Origin: Rhodospirillales bacterium
GTDB taxonomy: Bacteria; Pseudomonadota; Gammaproteobacteria; Steroidobacterales; Rariloculaceae
Length of the DNA: 16,176 bases
Reading direction: 5' to 3'
Assembly: GCA_024640665.1 (NCBI GenBank)
Contig: JAHEEO010000040.1
Span: 1 to 16,176 of the forward strand
In this document: positions 8,024-14,274 of the stretch, one piece after another
Layout: the number at the start of each line of letters is the position of its first letter
How positions within the stretch are numbered: the first letter of the stretch is position 1
The notes under the pieces: generated by a model
Told to the model about the DNA's origin: nothing
Database searches by the model: none
What the model saw: the letters and a program-made list of their open reading frames with translations, nothing else
Position numbers and translations under genes: made by a program

Positions 8024-10708
8024 TTAAAGGGTGACCGGATCGGGTTTATTGGGATCTATGCCGAACTCTGCAATAGCCCCAACTACTGTCGCCATGTCCA
8101 GCGCTTCCTCGTCCGCCAGTGACTTAAGCGCCGAAACGACAATAGACTTTGCGTCGACCTCGAAAAAGTCACGCAGTGCCGCACGGCCGTCGCTGCGCCC
8201 AAACCCATCGGTACCAAGCACCGTGTAGTGCCCTGGCACCCACTGCCGGATCTGATCTGCAACCGTCTTCATGTAGTCGCTCGCCGCAATGAACGGACCA
8301 TCCGTACCCTGCAGACAATCTTGAACAAAACTCGTGCGCGGCGTTTCGTCCGGGTGCAGTTCATTCCAACGCTCCACTTGAAGGGCTTCGCGACGCAATT
8401 CGCTGAAGCTCGTCACGCTCCAAACATCCGCGGGAATTCGGTACTTGTCTTCGAGAATCTTCGCGGCTTCGATTACCTCGCGAAGTATTGTTCCCGCACC
8501 GAACAACTGCACGCGCATCTTGCCGCGCATGCCCTCGCGCAGCCGGTACATGCCGCGAAGAATGCCTTCCTCGGCGCCAGCGGGCAGCGCCGGATGCGCA
8601 TAGTTTTCGTTCATCGCCGTGATGTAGTAGAAAACGTCCTCCTCGTCTTCACACATGCGCCGCATTCCGTCTTGAATAATTACGGCCATCTCGTACGCAT
8701 AACACGGATCATATGCACGGCAATTCGGAATCGTCGTCGCTGTGAGCAGACTGTGTCCGTCTTGATGCTGCAGGCCTTCTCCAGCTAGCGTCGTACGCCC
8801 TGCCGTGCCGCCGATTAGAAAACCTCGTGCCCGCATATCGCCGCCAGCCCAGGCAAAATCGCCGATACGCTGGAAGCCGAACATTGAGTAGTAGATGTAG
8901 AACGGGATCATCTGTACGCCGTGATTTGCGTACGAAGTCGCGGCTGCAATCCACGAGCAATAGGCGCCGCCTTCGTTGATTCCCTCTTCGAGAATCTGCC
9001 CTTTCTTGTCTTCACGGTAGTACATCAGCTGATCGGAATCTTGCGGCGTGTAAAGCTGCCCTCGGGATGAATAAATGCCGATCTGCCTGAATAGGCCTTC
9101 CATGCCAAACGTGCGGGCCTCATCAGGGACGATAGGCACGATGCGCGGACCAATTTCTTTGTCTCTCAACAAAGTTGTAAGAATTCTTACAAACGCCATC
9201 GTCGTAGAGATTTCGCGATCGCCGCTGCTTTCCAGTTGGGTCTTGAAAAGATCTAGCGGAGGCACTGGAGACGCGGAACACTTCGAGCTACGCACCGGAT
9301 AAGAACCGCCAAGGGCATCGCGCTGGCCTTTGAGGTAGAGCATCTCTTCGCTGTCTTCGCCTGGCTTGTAATACGGCAGGCTTTCGAGGTCTTCGTCGGC
9401 AACTGGAATCCGGAATCGATCACGAAACGCGCGAATATTCTCTAAACTAAGCTTCTTCTTCTGGTGGGTGATATTCTGCCCTTCGCCGGCATCGCCCATG
9501 CCATAGCCCTTCACTGTCTTGACGAGAATTACGGTTGGGCGACCTTTATGTTCACTTGCCTGCTTGTAGGCAGCAAATACTTTCAGCGCATCGTGCCCAC
9601 CACGATTCAGCCGCCAGATGTCTCGGTCAGTCATATTTGCGACCATTTCCCGCAAAACGGGATCGCGGCCAAAGAAATGCTCGCGCGTATAGGCGCCATC
9701 TTTCGCTTTGAAGTTCTGGTATTCACCGTCAACGCACTCTTCCATCACCCGGCGGAGCGCGCCCGTTTGATCTTTCGCAAGTAAAGGGTCCCAGCGCGAC
9801 CCCCAAATCACTTTGATCACATTCCAACCGGCGCCCTGATAAGCGGCCTCGAGTTCCTGGATGATCTTGCCGTTACCGCGCACCGGCCCATCGAGCCGCT
9901 GCAGATTGCAATTGATTACAAAGACCAGGTTATCGAGGCGCTCACGGACCGGCATCGTAATCGCACCCATCGATTCGGGCTCGTCTGTTTCTCCGTCACC
10001 GAGAAAGCACCAGACTTTTCTGTCCTGCTCAGGCAGGACTTCGCGATGCTGCAAATACCGCAGAAAACGCGCTTGATATATCGCCATCATCGGCCCGAGG
10101 CCCATCGAAACTGTCGGAAATTGCCAGAATTTAGGCATCAGCCATGGGTGCGGATAAGACGATAGACCCGATCCGACGACTTCCTGTCGAAAATGATTGA
10201 GATTGTCTTCGGACAGGCGCCCTTCTAGAAACGCACGTGCATAAATCCCCGGGGAGGAATGGCCCTGGAAAAACACGAGATCACCGCCATGCTCTGGCGT
10301 TGGCGCGCGCCAAAAATGATTGAACCCGACCTCATAAAGCGTTGCAGAGGAGGCATAGCTCGCGATATGACCGCCATATTCGGAACTCTTGCGGTTTGCG
10401 TTGACGACCATCGCCATCGCGTTCCACCGCAGGTAGGACTCGATGCGGCGCTCGATGGAGCGGTCACCGGGATACTCTGGCTCTTGCGTGACAGGGATCG
10501 TGTTTACATAAGCGGTATTGGGGCTGTACGGCAGATAGGCCCCTGACCGACGCGCATGGTCAATCATGCAATCCAGCAAGTAATGGGCCCGCTCGGCACC
10601 ATACACGCGGAGCACAGAATCGATCGACTCTAGCCACTCTCGGGTTTCTTCGGGATCTAAATCATCGGGAGCCAAACCGGACAAAGGCAATGGATATACA
10701 CTGGCCAT
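8024..10708 (-). CDS. aceE: Pyruvate dehydrogenase E1 component, homodimeric type
   Basis: The thiamine-diphosphate-dependent E1 subunit, which decarboxylates pyruvate and acetylates the E2 lipoyl group. The 894 residues compare with 887 in E. coli AceE. Landmarks are YGGHIASYASSATLYEVGFNHF near 111-132, the ThDP/Mg motif beginning GDGETDEPE (237-245) and ending at the Asn of NCNLQ (266-270), DEARTFGMEGLFRQIGIYS in the middle, FYIYYSMFGFQRIGD, and LGTDGFGRSD near the C-terminus. It is first in the aceE-aceF-lpdA operon. The nearest Shine-Dalgarno-like GGAG (plus-strand 10723-10726) is 14 bases from the ATG, longer than usual. Two abutting inverted repeats lie inside the gene at 9157-9192. Confidence 0.97.
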   Translation of the reverse strand: MASVYPLPLSGLAPDDLDPEETREWLESIDSVLRVYGAERAHYLLDCMIDHARRSGAYLPYSPNTAYVNTIPVTQEPEYPGDRSIERRIESYLRWNAMAMVVNANRKSSEYGGHIASYASSATLYEVGFNHFWRAPTPEHGGDLVFFQGHSSPGIYARAFLEGRLSEDNLNHFRQEVVGSGLSSYPHPWLMPKFWQFPTVSMGLGPMMAIYQARFLRYLQHREVLPEQDRKVWCFLGDGETDEPESMGAITMPVRERLDNLVFVINCNLQRLDGPVRGNGKIIQELEAAYQGAGWNVIKVIWGSRWDPLLAKDQTGALRRVMEECVDGEYQNFKAKDGAYTREHFFGRDPVLREMVANMTDRDIWRLNRGGHDALKVFAAYKQASEHKGRPTVILVKTVKGYGMGDAGEGQNITHQKKKLSLENIRAFRDRFRIPVADEDLESLPYYKPGEDSEEMLYLKGQRDALGGSYPVRSSKCSASPVPPLDLFKTQLESSGDREISTTMAFVRILTTLLRDKEIGPRIVPIVPDEARTFGMEGLFRQIGIYSSRGQLYTPQDSDQLMYYREDKKGQILEEGINEGGAYCSWIAAATSYANHGVQMIPFYIYYSMFGFQRIGDFAWAGGDMRARGFLIGGTAGRTTLAGEGLQHQDGHSLLTATTIPNCRAYDPCYAYEMAVIIQDGMRRMCEDEEDVFYYITAMNENYAHPALPAGAEEGILRGMYRLREGMRGKMRVQLFGAGTILREVIEAAKILEDKYRIPADVWSVTSFSELRREALQVERWNELHPDETPRTSFVQDCLQGTDGPFIAASDYMKTVADQIRQWVPGHYTVLGTDGFGRSDGRAALRDFFEVDAKSIVVSALKSLADEEALDMATVVGAIAEFGIDPNKPDPVTL
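9157..9192. repeat. Two abutting 18-base inverted repeats inside aceE
   Basis: Positions 9175-9192 read TTGTAAGAATTCTTACAA, a perfect 18-base palindrome. Immediately next to it, 9157-9174 has arms CTTTGT and ACAAAG around a 6-base CTCTCA loop. Both lie in codons for the protein stretch VRILTTLLRDKE, where the reading strand uses two AGA arginine codons, although CGN is the usual choice here. Whether the pair is functional or a chance result of local A/T-rich codon choice is unknown. Confidence 0.6.
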
Positions 10709-10783
10709 AAATAATTATTGAGCTCCGATGAGCGATAGACTTGAAGGCACACGCCCGGCGCGGATGAATTCACCGTACGCACC

Positions 10784-10846
10784 TGCTACGATGCGGGCCG
10801 CACGCCCAGACGCGCGTGCTCACTCTAGCGCCCGCTATGATCCGGG
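10784..10846 (+). promoter_or_regulatory. Candidate -10 elements and direct repeats upstream of the M17 peptidase gene
   Basis: Two near-identical 13-base segments, GCTACGATGCGGG (10785-10797) and GCTATGATCCGGG (10834-10846), match at 11 of 13 positions. The first holds an extended -10 (TGC then TACGAT, 10784-10792). The second holds TATGAT (10836-10841), five of six for a -10. Neither has a clear -35 on the plus strand. The second copy sits inside a nested inverted repeat (CTCTAG 10823-10828 with CTAGAG 10852-10857; CCCG with CGGG inside). The plus-strand gene has a plausible ribosome site AAGG at 10864-10867, 6 bases before ATG. Confidence 0.3.
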
Positions 10847-10865
10847 TTTGCCTAGAGCGGGTCAA
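10837..10865 (-). promoter_or_regulatory. Candidate sigma-70-type promoter for aceE-aceF-lpdA
   Basis: On the minus strand, TTGACC (plus 10860-10865) lies 17 bases from GATCAT (plus 10837-10842). These match 5 of 6 and 4 of 6 of the sigma-70 consensus at ideal spacing. A start below this would give a leader of roughly 120 bases. No recognisable PdhR operator is seen in the gap. The call is by eye only. Confidence 0.35.
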
Positions 10866-10873
10866 GGCAAAGC

Positions 10874-12385
10874 ATGATTGACTTACCGAATTTTGCACCA
10901 TTGCGAATTGCGCAAAAAAAGGTTCCGGCAAGGCTGGCGGACTTCAATGCGGCAAATCACGTCCTAATTGTGTTGCCACGGTCAGGTCGATCCACACGCG
11001 TGGGCACTCCATTGGCCGCGCAGGTTCAGCGCCTGCGCAAACAAGCTGCTCGCCAGCCCAGTCACAGCATTACAACGCGGCTGGACAATACCAAGTCAAC
11101 CACGCTGACAGTCGCCCTTATTGACATCAAGCTCAGCCCCTTCGAGCGGCTCACATGGGCTCGCAAGACCATCCAAGCCATGACACCCGAGGGCCGGAAA
11201 CTCGTAATCTCAATTGAACAACTCGGTGCAGACGACTATCGGCGGGCCGCAGAGGCTTTGCTCATTGCCGCGTCGGCCGCAGCATTTGCGCTACCCACGT
11301 TCAAGACTGATAAGAAACGGCCAAACCTTCGCGCTGTGACCGTTCTGCAGGTCCAAGAAGAAATCGACATTGCGTCCATCCATGCGGAATCAACGGCCAA
11401 CAACATCGCTCGCTGGTTTGCGATGATGCCGCCAAATGAGTTGACTGCGCTCGCCTACCGAAATAGTGCAAAGCAACTCGCCAAACAACATGCGCTCGAA
11501 TTCGAATTCTTCAGCGAAGCGCGACTGAAAAAACTGAATGCCGGCGCATTCTTGGCCGTTTCTCAGGGCAATGCCGATCGTAACGCCGGCATCGTGCGAA
11601 TCAGTCATATCCCGAGCAAACCGACTGGGAAGCTCGCACTTGTCGGTAAAGGCGTCTTGTTCGACACGGGCGGCAACAACATAAAGTCGTTCAAAGGCAT
11701 GTTAGACATGCACATGGACATGCAAGGCAGCGCGGTGGCACTGGGCCTGATCGTTGCGCTTGCCGAACTTGACGTGCCATATCGGGTTGATGCCTGGCTG
11801 GCAATTACCGAAAATCGAGTCTCAGCCACGGCGTATAAGTCACAGGACATTGTGACATCTTCGAATGGCACCACGATTCAAATCATTCATACGGACGCGG
11901 AAGGACGTATGGTGCTGGCTGACGCGCTGTCAATCGCGGCAAAGGCTCAGCCCAACCTCATCATCGACTTCGCAACGCTCACCGGCGCCTGCATAACTGC
12001 TCTCACGACGACACATTCCGGCGTTTTCACAAATCGGCCATCGGCACACGCGCAATTGATCGAAGCGGGACACTCCAGCGGCGAGCGCGTATGGCCGTTT
12101 CCAATGGACAGCGACTTTGACGCGGGCTTGGACAGCCCGGTCGCCGATATTAAACAATGCACGGAAGACGGCTCTGGAGATCATATTCTCGCAGCGCGCT
12201 TTCTCTCTCGCTTTGTGCCGAAGACCATCCCATGGGTGCATGTAGACTTGTCCGCCGCTCAACACAAAGGCGGCCTGGCCCACATCCCGACAGAGTGCAC
12301 CGGCTTTGGAGTTCGCTTCACATTGAATCTTCTGGAACAGCAATTCGAACTCAGCAACGGGTTCAAAGACATGAACCCGCCGTGA
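10874..12385 (+). CDS. Leucyl aminopeptidase family protein (M17 metallopeptidase)
   Basis: A cytosolic di-metal aminopeptidase that removes N-terminal residues from peptides; the exact substrate range is unknown. In the 503 residues, the N-terminal macro-like domain (about 1-170) is divergent, while the C-terminal domain keeps every residue of the E. coli PepA active site with identical spacing: Lys259 (VGKGV), Asp264 (FDTGG), Lys271, Asp282 (HMDMQG), Asp341, Glu343 and Arg345. The family signature NTDAEGR reads HTDAEGR (His339). AAGG lies 6 bases before the ATG, supporting this start. The gene overlaps rnt as GTGA and is divergent from aceE. It is clearly M17, but too unlike PepA in the N-terminal half for me to assign pepA or pepB. 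Confidence 0.9.
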   Translation: MIDLPNFAPLRIAQKKVPARLADFNAANHVLIVLPRSGRSTRVGTPLAAQVQRLRKQAARQPSHSITTRLDNTKSTTLTVALIDIKLSPFERLTWARKTIQAMTPEGRKLVISIEQLGADDYRRAAEALLIAASAAAFALPTFKTDKKRPNLRAVTVLQVQEEIDIASIHAESTANNIARWFAMMPPNELTALAYRNSAKQLAKQHALEFEFFSEARLKKLNAGAFLAVSQGNADRNAGIVRISHIPSKPTGKLALVGKGVLFDTGGNNIKSFKGMLDMHMDMQGSAVALGLIVALAELDVPYRVDAWLAITENRVSATAYKSQDIVTSSNGTTIQIIHTDAEGRMVLADALSIAAKAQPNLIIDFATLTGACITALTTTHSGVFTNRPSAHAQLIEAGHSSGERVWPFPMDSDFDAGLDSPVADIKQCTEDGSGDHILAARFLSRFVPKTIPWVHVDLSAAQHKGGLAHIPTECTGFGVRFTLNLLEQQFELSNGFKDMNPP

Positions 12386-13044
12386 TTACAGACTCTCCAT
12401 CCGAGGAGGCCGCAGCCGCTGCCAAATCTATCGCAGAACGGTTTCGCGGCTTTCTACCTGTAGTGATAGACGTGGAAACCGGCGGCTTCAATGCAAGAAC
12501 CGATGCGCTATTAGAAATAGCTGCTGTAATTGTTCGGCTCAACGAAGGCGACCTCAAGATTGCGGAATCCCATCGCTACATGGTCAAGCCCTATCCGGGT
12601 CTCAATCTTGAACCGGCATCGCTGCAAGTAACCGGAATCGATCCTTTCCACCCATTGCGGGCCGCAGTCGACGAATCCGCAGCACTGCGCGACATGTTTC
12701 AGCACATTCGCCGTGAGGTGCGCGCAACGGGTTGTAAACGTGCCATATTGGTTGGCCACAATGCGCACTTCGATTTGGGCTTCTTGAACGCAGCCGTCGA
12801 ACGCAACGCTATTAAGCGCAACCCGTTTCACCCATTTTCAAGCTTTGATACTGCCACCCTCGGCGGCATTGCTTTCGGCCAGACCGTGCTGCGTCACGCA
12901 GTCACTGCGGCTGGTTTCGAGTGGGACGAACAACAGGCACATTCGGCACTGTACGACGCACGCATGACAGCAGAATTATTCTGCGCTGGTGTCAACCGTT
13001 TTCGCGAGATCTTCGAAAGCCAATCCAAGGATTCGCTGGCCTAA
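12382..13044 (+). CDS. rnt: Ribonuclease T (DEDD 3'-5' exoribonuclease)
   Basis: RNase T trims the 3' ends of tRNAs, 5S and 23S rRNA and other small RNAs. The 220-residue product (215 in E. coli) keeps RFRGFLPVVIDVETGGFN with catalytic Asp30/Glu32, GIDPFHP, VGHNAHFDLGF, RNPFHPFSSFDTATLGG and QAHSALYDARMTAELFC, which together supply the DEDDh residues. The start is GTG 12382, sharing GTGA with the stop of the M17 gene. The frame stays open further upstream, but that part lies inside the peptidase gene and has no homology to RNase T. Its 3' end overlaps grxD by four bases, within a 15-base tandem repeat. Confidence 0.95.
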   Translation: MITDSPSEEAAAAAKSIAERFRGFLPVVIDVETGGFNARTDALLEIAAVIVRLNEGDLKIAESHRYMVKPYPGLNLEPASLQVTGIDPFHPLRAAVDESAALRDMFQHIRREVRATGCKRAILVGHNAHFDLGFLNAAVERNAIKRNPFHPFSSFDTATLGGIAFGQTVLRHAVTAAGFEWDEQQAHSALYDARMTAELFCAGVNRFREIFESQSKDSLA

Positions 13045-13089
13045 GATTCGCTAGTCTGGGTTTCGCTGGTCTGGGATTCGCTGGCTGGC
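13030..13089. repeat. Four-copy 15-base tandem repeat across rnt and grxD stop codons
   Basis: The units are 13030-13044, 13045-13059, 13060-13074 and 13075-13089, with the plus-strand core GATTCGCTGGTCTGG and one to a few differences per copy. Unit 1 encodes the last RNase T codons and carries both stops. Units 2-4 encode the GrxD tail, giving a five-residue SE(S/T)QT-type repeat. Each unit is 15 bases, so copy-number change would keep both frames. Confidence 0.85.
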
Positions 13090-13394
13090 ACTGAATTGAT
13101 CAGTTCCTGCAACTCGCCGGACTCATGCATTTCCATCGCGATATCGCATCCGCCGATGAGTTCGCCCTGCACATAAAGCTGCGGGAATGTCGGCCAGTTT
13201 GAATAGGTTTTCAGCCCTTCCCGAACTTCAGGATCTTCGAAAATATTTACATAGGCAAATTCGGCGCCGACGTCACGTAACAACGCCACCGTCTTCGCCG
13301 AAAAACCACACTGTGGAAAATCTGGGGTGCCCTTCATGTAAAGAAGTACCGGATAGGTCGCTAGCTGCTTCGATATTCTGTCGTTGACTTCCAT
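13041..13394 (-). CDS. grxD: Monothiol glutaredoxin, CGFS type
   Basis: The GrxD/Grx4 family binds and transfers 2Fe-2S clusters with glutathione. The 117-residue product (115 in E. coli) has LLYMKGTPDFPQCGFS with Lys21 and active Cys29, then WPTFPQLYVQGELIGGCDI for glutathione binding. The start is ATG at plus 13394, preceded by AGGGA at 7-base spacing. A TTG-started version reaching 13457 would add 21 non-homologous residues and is rejected. The tail SESQTSETQTSES comes from a DNA tandem repeat and is not typical of the family. The stop TAG overlaps the rnt TAA as CTAA, with the two genes convergent. Confidence 0.95.
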   Translation of the reverse strand: MEVNDRISKQLATYPVLLYMKGTPDFPQCGFSAKTVALLRDVGAEFAYVNIFEDPEVREGLKTYSNWPTFPQLYVQGELIGGCDIAMEMHESGELQELINSVPASESQTSETQTSES

Positions 13395-13401
13395 TATTTG
13401 T

Positions 13402-13406
13402 TCCCT
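13402..13406 (-). promoter_or_regulatory. Ribosome binding site that fixes the grxD start
   Basis: The minus strand reads AGGGA here, 7 bases before the ATG at 13394. This supports the 117-residue GrxD over the longer open frame. Confidence 0.7.
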
Positions 13407-13449
13407 AAAACATGCGTCAAAGTGTGAATTGCGGGGTCTTGCCGCGCCG

Positions 13450-13480
13450 AGACGCAAAAGTCAATGATTGAACTGCGTCT
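13450..13480. promoter_or_regulatory. Nested dyad, candidate operator upstream of the PuuD-like gene
   Basis: AGACGCA (13450-13456) and TGCGTCT (13474-13480) are a perfect 7-base inverted repeat. Between them lies a second perfect dyad, TCAATGATTGA (13461-13471), centred within one base of the outer pair. A further GCGTC lies at about 13414-13418. The dyad overlaps the candidate -35 TTGAAC, as a repressor or activator site would. I do not recognise the binding protein. Confidence 0.45.
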
Positions 13481-13496
13481 AAGTCTCACCTATTCT
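13468..13496 (+). promoter_or_regulatory. Candidate promoter for the PuuD-like membrane protein gene
   Basis: TTGAAC (13468-13473) and TATTCT (13491-13496) are separated by exactly 17 bases and each match 4 of 6 of the sigma-70 consensus. They lie about 80 bases before the ATG, in the divergent grxD/PuuD-like gap of 183 bases. The leader that follows contains a small hairpin, AGGGC/GCCCT at 13514-13525, flanked by AGCC and GGCT (13505-13508, 13529-13532). Confidence 0.35.
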
Positions 13497-13577
13497 TCTA
13501 GGTTAGCCGGCATAGGGCAAGCCCTGGTGGCTGCCAAAATCAAAATATCGCCTGCGCAACGCTAAAGGGGAATAGTC

Positions 13578-14192
13578 ATGAATCCATTGAATACAGTCAA
13601 AGGTACGATCATTGGCGGCTTCGTCATTGCATTCGTCATTGCGATACTCGTTCCTACCGGGGCGACCTGGAACACGCCCAGTCTCCTCGCGTGGCTGCAC
13701 GTACTCGCCGGCATCACATGGATTGGGCTCCTGTACTACTTCAATTTCGTGCAAGTTCCGGCATTGGCGGATGCCGCGGCCGACGACGGCGGACCAGGCG
13801 GGGCTGCAATTACCAAGTACGTCGCGCCCCGAGCACTGTGGTGGTTTCGTTGGGGCGCCGTTGGAACTTGGCTGACAGGCGCAGCTTATCTTGCGCACCT
13901 TGGCCAGCTGCATAACGCGTTTTCGCTCGGTTTTGCGCCCAACTCCGCAGGAAATGCACTTTGGATAGGCATTGGTGCTTGGCTCGGCACAATTATGCTG
14001 TTCAATGTCTGGGTGCTCATTTGGCCGAACCAGAAAAAGATCCTCGGCATCGTCGAGGCAAGTGCCGACGAGATTGCCAAAGCTCGCCGAGTCGCGTTTC
14101 TGGCATCTCGCACCAACACATTGCTGTCAATTCCGATGTTGATGAGCATGGTCAGTTTCGGCCATGCCGGTTTTTTCTTCGGCGGAATGTAA
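13578..14192 (+). CDS. Membrane protein, PuuD-type urate hydroxylase N-terminal domain family
   Basis: A 204-residue integral membrane protein with about five hydrophobic helices (roughly 10-30, 36-58, 92-115, 127-152 and 172-200). WLHVLAGITWIGLLYYFNFVQ near the N-terminus, ALWWFRWGAVGTWLTG in the middle, and WPNQKKILG with ASRTNTLLSIPMLMSM in the C-terminal part resemble the membrane domain of PuuD-like proteins (Urate_ox_N family). Full PuuD proteins carry a C-terminal cytochrome c domain. Here no CxxCH motif is present and the protein stops after the membrane part. Histidines in helix regions (WLH, YLAHLGQLH, FGHAGF) could bind haem, but this is inference. No purine-catabolism gene is nearby, so urate oxidation should not be assumed. 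AAAGGGG at 13564-13570, 7 bases before ATG, supports the start. Confidence 0.75.
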   Translation: MNPLNTVKGTIIGGFVIAFVIAILVPTGATWNTPSLLAWLHVLAGITWIGLLYYFNFVQVPALADAAADDGGPGGAAITKYVAPRALWWFRWGAVGTWLTGAAYLAHLGQLHNAFSLGFAPNSAGNALWIGIGAWLGTIMLFNVWVLIWPNQKKILGIVEASADEIAKARRVAFLASRTNTLLSIPMLMSMVSFGHAGFFFGGM

Positions 14193-14200
14193 GTAACTCT

Positions 14201-14267
14201 GCAACCCACGCAGTTCGAAGCGCGTTGCACCCGGTAACAATTGCAGCACCCGGTCCTTGGACCGGGT
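14201..14267 (+). promoter_or_regulatory. Structured leader upstream of nadC (two hairpins; terminator or RBS-occluding element)
   Basis: Two successive hairpins fill most of the 82-base gap. The first (14201-14228) pairs GCAAC with GTTGC and, inside, CGC with GCG. The second (14248-14267) is an 8-base perfect stem, ACCCGGTC with GACCGGGT, closed by a CTTG tetraloop. GCACCCGGT occurs twice (14227-14235, 14246-14254), so either copy could pair with the 3' arm ACCGGGT. That arm holds the only purine-rich stretch (GGG at 14264-14266, 8 bases before ATG 14275) able to act as the nadC ribosome site. No T-run follows, so a simple intrinsic terminator is less likely. Confidence 0.5.
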
Positions 14268-14274
14268 ATCTGTT

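Noticed and set aside
8228..8788. 186-residue plus-strand open frame opposite aceE
   Set aside because: Antisense shadow of conserved AceE coding sequence, with no ribosome site or domain.
11498..11509. Palindrome GAATTCGAATTC in the M17 gene
   Set aside because: Short, and explained by the repeated Glu-Phe codons of the protein sequence EFEF.
11697..11735. ATGCACATGGACATGC-type short repeats in the M17 gene
   Set aside because: Arises from the Met/Asp/His codons of the conserved metal-binding segment DMHMDMQG.
12157..12381. Upstream extension of the rnt frame to a 295-residue product
   Set aside because: It lies inside the M17 peptidase gene in another frame and has no RNase T homology; GTG 12382 gives the expected length.
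13395..13457. Longer GrxD start (TTG at 13457)
   Set aside because: The added residues do not resemble glutaredoxins, and AGGGA sits at the right distance from ATG 13394.
14201..14228. tRNA-like GTTCGAA in a stem before nadC
   Set aside because: Only a T-loop-like heptamer; no acceptor, D or anticodon arms can be formed around it.
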